A stretch of 64,000 nt of DNA. It comes from Bathymodiolus brooksi. Taxonomy: Eukaryota > Mollusca > Bivalvia > Mytilida > Modiolidae. This document shows positions 11,677 to 23,179 of the stretch, piece by piece; the stretch's first letter is position 1, and every line of letters begins with the position of its first letter. A program made the position numbers and the translations under genes. A model generated the notes under the pieces. The model saw only the letters and a program-made list of their open reading frames with translations, did no database searches and was not told the DNA's origin. The stretch covers positions 43,569,414 to 43,633,413 of the forward strand of contig OY804585.1 of the NCBI GenBank assembly GCA_963680875.1. Reading direction: 5' to 3'.

Positions 11677-14000
11677 TACGAGTGGTGAAACGTGTCTACC
11701 TCAGAATTAGGATAATATGTCCCAGTGGAGAAATGTGTCTACCTCGGAATTAGGATAATATGTCCCAGTGGAGAAATGTGTCTACCTCGGAAATAGGATA
11801 ATATGTCTGAGTGGAGAAACGTGTCTACCTCGGAATTAGGATAATATGTCCCATTGGAGAAACGTGTCTACCTCGGAATTAGGATATTATGTCCCAGTGG
11901 AGAAACGTGACTACCTCGGAATTAGGATAATATGTCCCAGTGGTGAAACGTGTCTACTTCGGAATTAGGATAATATGTCCGAGTGGAGAAACGTGTCTAC
12001 CTCGGAATTAGGATAATATGTCCCAGTGGAGAAACGTGTCTACCTCGGAATTAGGATAATATGTCCCAGTGGAGAAACGTGTGTACCTCGGAATTAGGAT
12101 AATATGTTCCAGTGGAGAAACGTGTCTACCTCGGAATTAGGATAATATGTCCCAGTGGAGAAACGTGTCTACCTCGGAATTAAGATAATATGTCCCAGTT
12201 GAGAAATGCGTCTACCTCGGAATTAGGATAATATGTCCCAGTGGAGAAACGTGTCTACCTCGGAATTAGGATACTATGTCTGTGTGGAGAAAGTGTCTAC
12301 CTCGGAATTAGGATAATATGTCCCAGTGGAGAAATGTGTCTACCTCGGAATTAGAATACTATGTCTGAGTGGAGAAACGTGTCTACCTCGGAATTAGGAT
12401 AATGTGTCAGAGTGGAGAAATGTGTCTACCTCGGAATTAGGATAATATGTCCAAGTGGAGAAACGTATCTACCTCGGAATTAGGATAATATGTCCCAGTG
12501 GTGAAATGTGTCTACCTCGGAATTAGGATAATATGTCCGAGTGGAGAAAGTGTCTACCTCAGAATTAGGATAATATGTCCCAGTGGAGAAATGTGTCTCC
12601 CTCGGAATTAGGATAATATGTCCCAGTGGAGAAATGTGTCTACCTGGGAATTAGGATAATATGTCCCAGTGGAGAAACGTGTCTACCTCGGAATTAGGAT
12701 AATATGTCCCAGTGGTGAAACGTGTCTACTTCGGAATTAGGATAATATGTCACAGTGGAGAAACGTGTCTACCTCGGAATTAGGATAATATGTCCCAGTG
12801 GAGAAACGTGTCTACCTCGGAATTAGGATAATATGTCCCAGTGGAGAAACGTGTCTACCTCGGAATTAGGATAATATGTCCCAGTGGAGAAACGTGTCTA
12901 CCTCGGAATTAGGATAATATGTCCCAGTGGAGAAATGTGTCTACCTCGGAATTAGGATAATATGTCCGAGTGGAGAAACGTGTCTACCAAGGAATTAGGA
13001 TACTATGTACGAGTGGAAAAACGTGTCTACCTCAGAATTAGGATAATATGTCCCAGTGGAGAAATGTGTCTACCTCGGAATTAGGATAATATGTCCCAGT
13101 GGAGAAATGTGTCTACCTCGGAAATAGGATAATATGTCCGAGTGGAGAAACGTGTCTACCTCGGAATTAGGATAATATGTCCCAGTGGAGAAACGTGTCT
13201 ACCTCGGAATTAGGATAATATGTCCCAGTGGAGAAACGTGTCTACCTCGGAATTAGGATAATATGTCCCAGTGGTGAAACGTGTCTACTTCGGAATTAGG
13301 ATAATATGTCCGAGTGGAGAAACGTGTCTACCTAGGAATTAGGATAATATGTCCCAGTGGAGAAACGTGTCTACCTCGGAATTAGAATAATATGTACCAG
13401 TGGAGAAACGTGTCTACCTCGGAATTAGGATAATATGTTCCAGTGGAGAAACGTGTCTACCTCGGAATTAGGATAATATGTCCCAGTGGAGAAACGTGTC
13501 TACCTCGGAATTAAGATAATATGTCCCAGTTGAGAAATGTGTCTACCTCGGAATTAGGATAATATGTCCCAGTGGAGAAACGTGTCTTCCTCGGAATTAG
13601 GATACTATGTCCGAGTGGAGAACGTGTCTACCTCGGAATTAGGATAATATGTCCCAGTGGAGAAATGTGTCTACCTCGGAATTAGAATACTATGTCTGAG
13701 TGGAGAAACGTGTCTATCTCGGAATTAGGATAATGTGTCAGAGTGGATAAATGTGTCTACCTCGGAATTAGGATAATATGTCCAAGTGGAGAAACGTATC
13801 TACCTCGCAATTAGGATAATATGTCCCAGTGGTGAAATGTGTCTACCTCGGAATTAGGATAATATGTCCGAGTGGAGAAAGTGTCTACCTCAGAATTAGG
13901 ATAATATGTCCCAGTGGAGAAACGTGTCTCCCTCGGAATTAGGATAATATGTCCCAATGGAGAAATGTGTCTACCTGGGAATTAGGATAATATGTCCCAG
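11677..14000 (+). repeat. 5,027-bp-offset block, copy 1
   Basis: Markers TACGAG (11677), TCTGTGTGG (12279) and CTACCAAGG (CCAAGG at 12987) recur at 16704, 17306 and 18014, each 5,027 bp away (117 monomers minus 4 bp). Towards the end the offset rises to 5,070, because the downstream copy gained one monomer near 18,950. Confidence 0.85.
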
Positions 14001-14460
14001 TGGAAAAACGTGTCTACCTCGGAATTAGGATAATCTGTCCCAGTGGGGAAATGTATCTACCTCGGAATTAGGATAATATGTCCCAGTGGAGAAATGTGTC
14101 TACCTCGGAATTAGGATAATATGTCCCAGTAAAGAAACGTGTCTACCTCGGAATTAGGATAATATGTCCGAGTGGTGAAACGTGTCAACTTCGGAATTAG
14201 GATAATATGTCCGAGTGGAGAAACGTGTCTACCTCGGAATTAGGATAATATGTCCCAGTGGAGAAACGGGTCTACCTCGGAATTAGGATAATATGTTCCA
14301 GTGGAGAAACATTTCTACCTCGGAATTAGGATAATATGTCCCAGTGGAGAAACGTGTCTACCTCGGAATTAGCATAATATGTCCCAGTGGAGAAATGTGT
14401 CTACCTCGGAAATAGGATAATATGTCCGAGTGGAGAAATGTGTCTACCTCGGAATTAGGA

Positions 14461-15406
14461 TAATATGTCCTAGTGGAGAAACGTGTCTACCTCGGAATTA
14501 GGATACTATGTCCGAGTGGAGAAACGTGTCTACCTCGGAATTAGGATAATATGTCCCAGTGGAGAAACGTGTCTACCTCGGAATTAGAATAATATGTCCC
14601 AGTGGAGAAATGTGTCTACCTCGGAATTAGGATAATATGTCTGAGTGGAGAAACGTGTCTACCTCGGAATTAGGATAATATGTCCCAGTGGAGAAATGTG
14701 TGTACCTCGGAATTAGGATAATATGTCCCAGTTGTAAAATGTGTCTACCTCGGAAATAGGATAATATGTCCGAGTGAAGAAACGTGTCTACCTCGGAATT
14801 AGGATAATATGTCCCAGTGGAGAAACGTGTCTACCTCGGAATTAGGATAATATGTTCGAGTGGAGAAATGTGTCTACTTCGGAATTAGGATAATATGTCC
14901 CAGTGGAGAAACGTGTCTACCTCGGAATTAGGATAATATGTCCCAGTGGAGAAACGTGTCTACCTCGGAATTAGGATAATATGTCCCAGTGGTGAAACGT
15001 GTCTACTTCGGAATTAGGATAATATGTCCGAGTGGAGAAACGTGTCTACCTCGGAATTAGGATAATATGTCCCAGTGGAGAAACGTGTCTACCCCGGAAT
15101 TAGGATAATATGTCCCAATGGAGAAACGTGTCTACCTCGGAATTAGGATAATATGTCCCAGTGGGGAAATGTATCTACCTCGGAATTAGGATAATATGTC
15201 CCAGTGGAGAAATGTGTCTACCTCGGAATTAGGATAATATGTCCCAGTGGAGAAACGTGTCTACCTCGGAATTAGGATAATATGTTCCAGTGGAGAAACG
15301 TGTCCACCTCGGAATTAGGATAATATGTCCCAGTGGAGAAATGTGTCTACCTCGGAAATAGGATAATATGTCCGAGTGGAGAAATGTGTCTACCTCGGAA
15401 TTAGGA
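14461..15406 (+). repeat. 22-mer (946-bp) tandem HOR, copy 1
   Basis: TAATATGTCCTAG at 14461 and 15407, GTTGTAAAATG at 14731 and 15677, and GTCCCAATGG at about 15111 and 16057 are each exactly 946 bp apart (22 x 43), so no indel has accumulated. The pair sits between the two 5,027-bp-offset copies. Confidence 0.88.
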
Positions 15407-16200
15407 TAATATGTCCTAGTGGAGAAACGTGTCTACCTCGGAATTAGGATACTATGTACGAGTGGAGAAACGTGTCTACCTCGGAATTAGGATAATATGT
15501 CCCAGTGGAGAAACGTGTCTACCTCGGAATTAGAATAATATGTCCCAGTGGAGAAATGTGTCTACCTCGGAATTAGGATATTATGTCTGAGTGGAGAAAC
15601 GTGTCTACCTCGGAATTAGGATAATATGTCCCAGTGGAGAAATGTGTGTACCTCGGAATTAGGATAATATGTCCCAGTTGTAAAATGTGTCTACCTCGGA
15701 AATAGGATAATATGTCCGAGTGAAGAAACGTGTCTACCTCAGAATTAGGATAATATGTCCCAGTGGAGAAACGTGTCTACCTCGGAATTAGGATAATATG
15801 TCCGAGTGGAGAAATGTGTCTACTTCGGAATTAGGATAATATGTCCCAGTGGAGAAACGTGTCTACCTCGGAATTAGGATAATATGTCCCAGTGGAGAAA
15901 CGTGTCTACCTCGGAATTAGGATAATATGTCCCAGTGGTGAAACGTGTCTACTTCGGAATTAGGATAATATGTCCGAGTGGAGAAACGTGTCTACCTCGG
16001 AATTAGGATAATATGTCCCAGTGGAGAAACGTGTCTACCCCGGAATTAGGATAATATGTCCCAATGGAGAAACGTGTCTACCTCGGAATTAGGATAATAT
16101 GTCCCAGTGGGGAAATGTATCTACCTCGGAATTAGGATAATATGTCCCAGTGGAGAAATGTGTCTACCTCGGAATTAGGATAATATGTCCCAGTGGAAAA
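15407..16200 (+). repeat. 22-mer (946-bp) tandem HOR, copy 2
   Basis: The partner of 14461-15406. Small differences include GATATTATGTCTGAG here (about 15585) against GATAATATGTCTGAG in copy 1, and CTCAG against CTCGG near 15740. It gives way near 16,200 to a monomer with GTGGAAAAACG. Confidence 0.85.
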
Positions 16201-16703
16201 ACGTGTCTACCTCGGAATTAGGATAATATATCCCAGTGGGGAAATGTATCTACCTCGGAATTAGGATAATATGTCCCAGTGGAGAAATGTGTCTACCTCG
16301 GAATTAGGATAATATGTCCCAGTGGTGAAACGTGTCAACTTCGGAATTAGGATAATATGTCCGAGTGGAGAAACGTGTCTACCTCGGAATTAGGATAATA
16401 TGTCCCAGTGGAGAAACGGGTCTACCTCGGAATTAGGATAATATGTTCCAGTGGAGAAACGTGTCTGCCTCGGAATTAGGATAATATGTCCCAGTGGAGA
16501 AACGTGTCTACCTCGGAATTAGCATAATATGTCCCAGTGGAGAAATATGTCCACCTCGGAATTAGGATAATATGTCCCAGTGGAGAAATGTGTCTACCTC
16601 GGAAATAGGATAATATGTCCGAGTGGAGAAATGTGTCTACATCGGAATTAGGATAATATGTCCTAGTGGAGAAACGTGTCTACCTCGGAATTAGGATACT
16701 ATG

Positions 16704-19075
16704 TACGAGTGGAGAAACGTGTCTACCTCAGAATTAGGATAATATGTCCCAGTGGAGAAATGTGTCTACCTCGGAATTAGGATAATATGTCCCAGTGGAG
16801 AAATGTGTCTACCTCGGAAATAGGATAATATGTCCGAGTGGAGAAACGTGTCTACCTCGGAATTAGGATAATATGTCCCATTGGAGAAACGTGTCTACCT
16901 CGGAATTAGGATATTATGTCCCAGTGGAGAAACGTGTCTACCTCGGAATTAGGATAATATGTCCCAGTGGTGAAACGTGTCTACTTCGGAATTAGGATAA
17001 TATGTCCGAGTGGAGAAACGTGTCTACCTCGGAATTAGGATAATATGTCCCAGTGGAGAAACGTGTCTACCTCGGAATTAGGATAATATGTCCCAGTGGA
17101 GAAACGTGTGTACCTCGGAATTAGGATAATATGTTCCAGTGGAGAAACGTGTCTACCTCGGAATTAGGATAATATGTCCCAGTGGAGAAACGTGTCTACC
17201 TCGGAATTAAGATAATATGTCCCAGTTGAGAAATGCGTCTACCTCGGAATTAGGATAATATGTCCCAGTGGAGAAACGTGTCTACCTCGGAATTAGGATA
17301 CTATGTCTGTGTGGAGAAAGTGTCTACCTCGGAATTAGGATAATATGTCCCAGTGGAGAAATGTGTCTACCTCGGAATTAGAATACTATGTCTGAGTGGA
17401 GAAATGTGTCTACCTCGGAATTAGGATAATGTGTCAGAGTGGAGAAATGTGTCTACCTCGGAATTAGGATAATATGTCCAAGTGGAGAAACGTATCTACC
17501 TCGCAATTAGGATAATATGTCCCAGTGGTGAAATGTGTCTACCTCGGAATTAGGATAATATGTCCCAGTGGAGAAAGTGTCTACCTCAGAATTAGGATAA
17601 TATGTCCCAGTGGAGAAATGTGTCTCCCTCGGAATTAGGATAATATGTCCCAGTGGAGAAATGTGTCTACCTGGGAATTAGGATAATATGTCCCAGTGGA
17701 GAAACGTGTCTACCTCGGAATTAGGATAATATGTCCCAGTGGTGAAACGTGTCTACTTCGGAATTAGGATAATATGTCACAGTGGAGAAACGTGTCTACC
17801 TCGGAATTAGGATAATATGTCCCAGTGGAGAAACGTGTCTACCTCGGAATTAGGATAATATGTCCCAGTGGAGAAACGTGTCTACCTCGGAATTAGGATA
17901 ATATGTCCGAGTGGAGAAACGTGTCTACCTCGGAATTAGGATAATATGTCCCAGTGGAGAAATGTGTCTACCTCGGAATTAGGATAATATGTCCGAGTGG
18001 AGAAACGTGTCTACCAAGGAATTAGGATACTATGTACGAGTGGAGAAACGTGTCTACCTCAGAATTAGGATAATATGTCCCAGTGGAGAAATGTGTCTAC
18101 CTCGGAATTAGGATAATATGTCCCAGTGGAGAAATGTGTCTACCTCGGAAATAGGATAATATGTCCGAGTGGAGAAACGTGTCTACCTCGGAATTAGGAT
18201 AATATGTCCCAGTGGAGAAACGTGTCTACCTCGGAATTAGGATAATATGTCCCAGTGGAGAAACGTGTCTACCTCGGAATTAGGATAATATGTCCCAGTG
18301 GTGAAACGTGTCTACTTCGGAATTAGGATAATATGTCCGAGTGGAGAAACGTGTCTACCTCGGAATTAGGATAATATGTCCCAGTGGAGAAACGTGTCTA
18401 CCTCGGAATTAGAATAATATGTACCAGTGGAGAAACGTGTCTACCTCGGAATTAGGATAATATGTTCCAGTGGAGAAACGTGTCTACCTCGGAATTAAGA
18501 TAATATGTCCCAGTGGAGAAACGTGTCTACCTCGGAATTAAGATAATATGTCCCAGTTGAGAAATGTGTCTACCTCGGAATTAGGATAATATGTCCCAGT
18601 GGAGAAACGTGTCTTCCTCGGAATTAGGATACTATGTCCGAGTGGAGAACGTGTCTACCTCGGAATTAGGATAATATGTCCCAGTGGAGAAATGTGTCTA
18701 CCTCGGAATTAGAATACTATGTCTGAGTGGAGAAACGTGTCTATCTCGGAATTAGGATAATGTGTCAGAGTGGATAAATGTGTCTACCTCGGAATTAGGA
18801 TAATATGTCCAAGTGGAGAAACGTATCTACCTCGCAATTAGGATAATATGTCCCAGTGGTGAAATGTGTCTACCTCGGAATTAGGATAATATGTCCGAGT
18901 GGAGAAAGTGTCTACCTCAGAATTAGGATAATATGTCCCAGTGGAGAAATGTGTCTACCTCGGAATTAGGATAATATGTCCCAGTGGAGAAACGTGTCTC
19001 CCTCGGAATTAGGATAATATGTCCCAATGGAGAAATGTGTCTACCTGGGAATTAGGATAATATGTCCCAGTGGAA
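16704..19075 (+). repeat. 5,027-bp-offset block, copy 2
   Basis: The partner of about 11,677-14,000. It includes TCTGTGTGG at 17306 and CCAAGG at 18014. An extra GAAATGTGTCTACC monomer near 18,950 is absent from copy 1. The block stops near 19,085, where the 1,374-bp tandem copy begins. Confidence 0.85.
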
Positions 19076-19114
19076 AAACGTGTCTACCTCGGAATTAGGA
19101 TAATATGTCCCAGT
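17741..19114 (+). repeat. 1,374-bp tandem duplication, copy 1 (18-19 kb)
   Basis: GGTGAAACG at 17741 and 19115, and CCAAGG at 18014 and 19388, are both 1,374 bp apart. The unit contains one GAGAACGTG monomer (about 18,646) and one GAGAAAGTG monomer (about 18,902), each 42 bp, which explains the 2-bp deficit from 32 monomers. Confidence 0.87.
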
Positions 19115-20470
19115 GGTGAAACGTGTCTACTTCGGAATTAGGATAATATGTCACAGTGGAGAAACGTGTCTACCTCGGAATTAGGATAATATGTCCCAGT
19201 GGAGAAACGTGTCTACCTCGGAATTAGGATAATATGTCCCAGTGGAGAAACGTGTCTACCTCGGAATTAGGATAATATGTCCGAGTGGAGAAACGTGTCT
19301 ACCTCGGAATTAGGATAATATGTCCCAGTGGAGAAATGTGTCTACCTCGGAATTAGGATAATATGTCCGAGTGGAGAAACGTGTCTACCAAGGAATTAGG
19401 ATACTATGTACGAGTGGAGAAACGTGTCTACCTCAGAATTAGGATAATATGTCCCAGTGGAGAAATGTGTCTACCTCGGAATTAGGATAATATGTCCCAG
19501 TGGAGAAATGTGTCTACCTCGGAAATAGGATAATATGTCCGAGTGGAGAAACGTGTCTACCTCGGAATTAGGATAATATGTCCCAGTGGAGAAACGTGTC
19601 TACCTCGGAATTAGGATAATATGTCCCAGTGGAGAAACGTGTCTACCTCGGAATTAGGATAATATGTCCCAGTGGTGAAACGTGTCTACTTCGGAATTAG
19701 GATAATATGTCCGAGTGGAGAAACGTGTCTACCTCGGAATTAGGATAATATGTCCCAGTGGAGAAACGTGTCTACCTCGGAATTAGAATAATATGTACCA
19801 ATGGAGAAACGTGTCTACCTCGGAATTAGGATAATATGTTCCAGTGGAGAAACGTGTCTACCTCGGAATTAGGATAATATGTCCCAGTGGAGAAACGTGT
19901 CTACCTCGGAATTAAGATAATATGTCCCAGTTGAGAAATGTGTCTACCTCGGAATTAGGATAATATGTCCCAGTGGAGAAACGTGTCTTCCTCGGAATTA
20001 GGATACTATGTCCGAGTGGAGAACGTGTCTACCTCGGAATTAGGATAATATGTCCCAGTGGAGAAATGTGTCTACCTCGGAATTAGAATACTATGTCTGA
20101 GTGGAGAAACGTGTCTATCTCGGAATTAGGATAATGTGTCAGAGTGGATAAATGTGTCTACCTCGGAATTAGGATAATATGTCCAAGTGGAGAAACGTAT
20201 CTACCTCGCAATTAAGATAATATGTCCCAGTGGTGAAATGTGTCTACCTCGGAATTAGGATAATATGTCCGAGTGGAGAAAGTGTCTACCTCAGAATTAG
20301 GATAATATGTCCCAGTGGAGAAATGTGTCTACCTCGGAATTAGGATAATATGTCCCAGTGGAGAAACGTGTCTCCCTCGGAATTAGGATAATATGTCCCA
20401 ATGGAGAAATGTGTCTACCTGGGAATTAGGATAATATGTCCCAGTGGAAAAACGTGTCTACCTCGGAATT
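19115..20470 (+). repeat. 1,374-bp tandem duplication, copy 2
   Basis: The partner of 17741-19114. After it the array rejoins the sequence seen near 14,031: TAATCTGTCC at 14031 and 20475, offset 6,444. The duplication can therefore be read as one extra unit inserted into the 11.7-14.8 kb type of sequence. Confidence 0.85.
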
Positions 20471-21639
20471 AGGATAATCTGTCCCAGTGGGGAAATGTAT
20501 CTACCTCGGAATTAGGATAATATGTCCCAGTGGAGAAATGTGTCTACCTCGGAATTAGGATAATATGTCCCAGTAAAGAAACGTGTCTACCTCGGAATTA
20601 GGATAATATGTCCGAGTGGTGAAACGTGTCAACTTCGGAATTAGGATAATATGTCCGAGTGGAGAAACGTGTCTACCTCGGAATTAGGATAATATGTACG
20701 AGTGGAGAAACGGGTCTACCTCGGAATTAGGATAATATGTTCCAGTGGAGAAACGTGTCTACCTCGGAATTAGGATAATATGTCCCAGTGGAGAAACGTG
20801 TCTACCTCGGAATTAGCATAATATGTCCCAGTGGAGAAATATGTCCACCTCGGAATTAGGATAATATGTCCCAGTGGAGAAATGTGTCTACCTCGGAAAT
20901 AGGATAATATGTCCGAGTGGAGAAATGTGTCTACCTCGGAATTAGGATAATATGTCCTAGTGGAGAAACGTGTCTACCTCGGAATTAGGATACTATGTAC
21001 GAGTGGAGAAACGTGTCTACCTCGGAATTAGGATAATATGTCCCAGTGGAGAAACGTGTCTACCTCGGAATTAGAATAATATGTCCCAGTGGAGAAATGT
21101 GTCTACCTCGGAATTAGGATAATATGTCTGAGTGGAGAAACGTGTCTACCTCGGAATTAGGATAATATGTCCCAGTGGAGAAATGTGTGTACCTCGGAAT
21201 TAGGATAATATGTCCCAGTTGTAAAATGTGTCTACCTCGGAAATAGGATAATATGTCCGAGTGGAGAAACGTGTCTACCTCGGAATTAGGATAATATGTC
21301 CCAGTGGAGAAACGTGTCTACCTCGGAATTAGGATAATATGTCCGAGTGGAGAAATGTGTCTACTTCGGAATTAGGATAATATGTCCCAGTGGAGAAACG
21401 TGTCTACCTCGGAATTAGGATAATATGTCCCAGTGGAGAAACGTGTCTACCTCGGAATTAGGATAATATGTCCCAGTGGTGAAACGTGTCTACTTCGGAA
21501 TTAGGATAATATGTCCGAGTGGAGAAACGTGTCTACCTCGGAATTAGGATAATATGTCCCAGTGGAGAAACGTGTCTACCCCGGAATTAGGATAATATGT
21601 CCCAATGGAGAAACGTGTCTACCTCGGAATTAGGATAAT

Positions 21640-22370
21640 ATGTCCCAGTGGAGAAATGTGTCTACCTCAGAATTAGGATAATGTGTCCTAGTGGAGAAAT
21701 ATTTCTACATCGGAATTAGGATAATATGTCCGAGTGGAGAAACGTGTCTACCTCGGAATTAGGATAATATGTTCCAGTGGAGAAACGTGTCTACCTCGGA
21801 ATTAGGATAATATGTCCCAGTGGAGAAACGTGTCTACCTTGGTATTAGAAAAATATGTCCGAGTGGAGAAACGTGTCTACCTCGGAATTAGGATAATATG
21901 TCCCAGTGGAGAAATGTGTCTACCTCGGAATTAGGATAATATGTCCCAGTGGAGAAATGTGTCTACTTCGGAAATAGGATAATATGTCCCAGTGGAGAAA
22001 TGTGTCTACCTCGGAATTAGGATAATATGTCCCAGTGGAGAAACGTGTCTACCTCGAAATTAGGATAATATGTCCCAGTGGAGAAATGTGTCTACCTCGG
22101 AATTAGGATAATATGTCCCAGTGGAGAAATGTGTCTACCTCGGAATTAGGATAATATGTCCCAGTGGAGAAATGTGTCTACCTCGGAATTAGGATAATAT
22201 GTCCGAGTGGAGAAAGTGTCTACCTCGGAATCAGGATAATATGTCCCAGAGGAGAAATGTGTCTACCTCGGAATTAGGATAATATGTCCCAGTGGAGAAA
22301 TGTGTCTTCCTCGGAATTAGGATAATATGTCCCAGTGGAGAAATGTGTCTACCTCGGAATTAGGATAATA
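21640..22370 (+). repeat. Block shared with about 5,930-6,660
   Basis: This block carries TAATGTGTCCTAG (21679), GAAATATTTCTAC, CTTGGTATTAG, GAGAAAGTGTC and GGAATCAGG in the same order as the zone 1 copy. It marks a change of monomer mix from the 8-21.6 kb type to the 22-30 kb type. Confidence 0.8.
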
Positions 22371-22540
22371 TGTCCGAGTGGAGAAAGTGTCTACCTCGGA
22401 ATCAGGATAATATGTCCCAGAGGAGAAATGTGTCTACCTCGGAATTAGGATAACATGTCCCAGTGGATAAACGTGTCTACCTCGGAATTAGGATAATATG
22501 TTCCAGTGGAGAAATGTGTCTACCTCGGAATTAGGATAAT
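22201..22540 (+). repeat. 171-bp tandem duplication (4 monomers minus 1 bp)
   Basis: The cassette GTCCGAGTGG, GAGAAAGTGTC, GGAATCAGG, CCCAGAGGAGAAATG starts at 22201 and again at 22372, 171 bp apart. Each unit contains one 42-bp monomer. The second copy then diverges at GGATAACATGTCCC (about 22,450). Confidence 0.85.
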
Positions 22541-23179
22541 ATGTCCCAGTGGAGAAATGTGTCTACCTCGGAATTAGGATAATATGTCCCAGTGGAGAAA
22601 CGTGTCTACCTCGGAATTAGAATAATATATCCCAGTGGAGAAATGTGTCTACCTCGGAATTAGGATAATATGTCTGAGTGGAGAAACGTGTCTACCTCGG
22701 AATTAGGATAATATGTCCCAGTGGAGAAATGTGTCTACCTCGGAATTAGGATAATATGTCCCAGTTGAGAAAGGTGTCTACCTCGGAATTAGGATAATAT
22801 GTCCGAGTGGAGAAACGTGTTTACCTCGGAATTAGGATAATATGTCCCAGTGGAGAAACGTGTCTACCTCGGAATTAGAATAATATGTCCCAGTGGAGAA
22901 ATGTGTCTACCTCGGAATTTGGATAATATGTCTGAGTGGAGAAACGTGTCTACCTCGGAATTAGTATAATATGTCCCAGTGGAGAAATGTGTCTAACTCG
23001 GAAATAGGATAATATGTCCCAGTGGAGAAACGTGTCTACCTCGGAATTAGGATAATATGTCCCAGTGGAGAAGCGTATCTACCTCGGAATTAGGATAATA
23101 CGTCCGAGTGGAGAAATGTGTCTACTTCGGAATTAGGATAATATGTCTGAGTGGAGAAACGTGTCCACCTCGGAATTTG

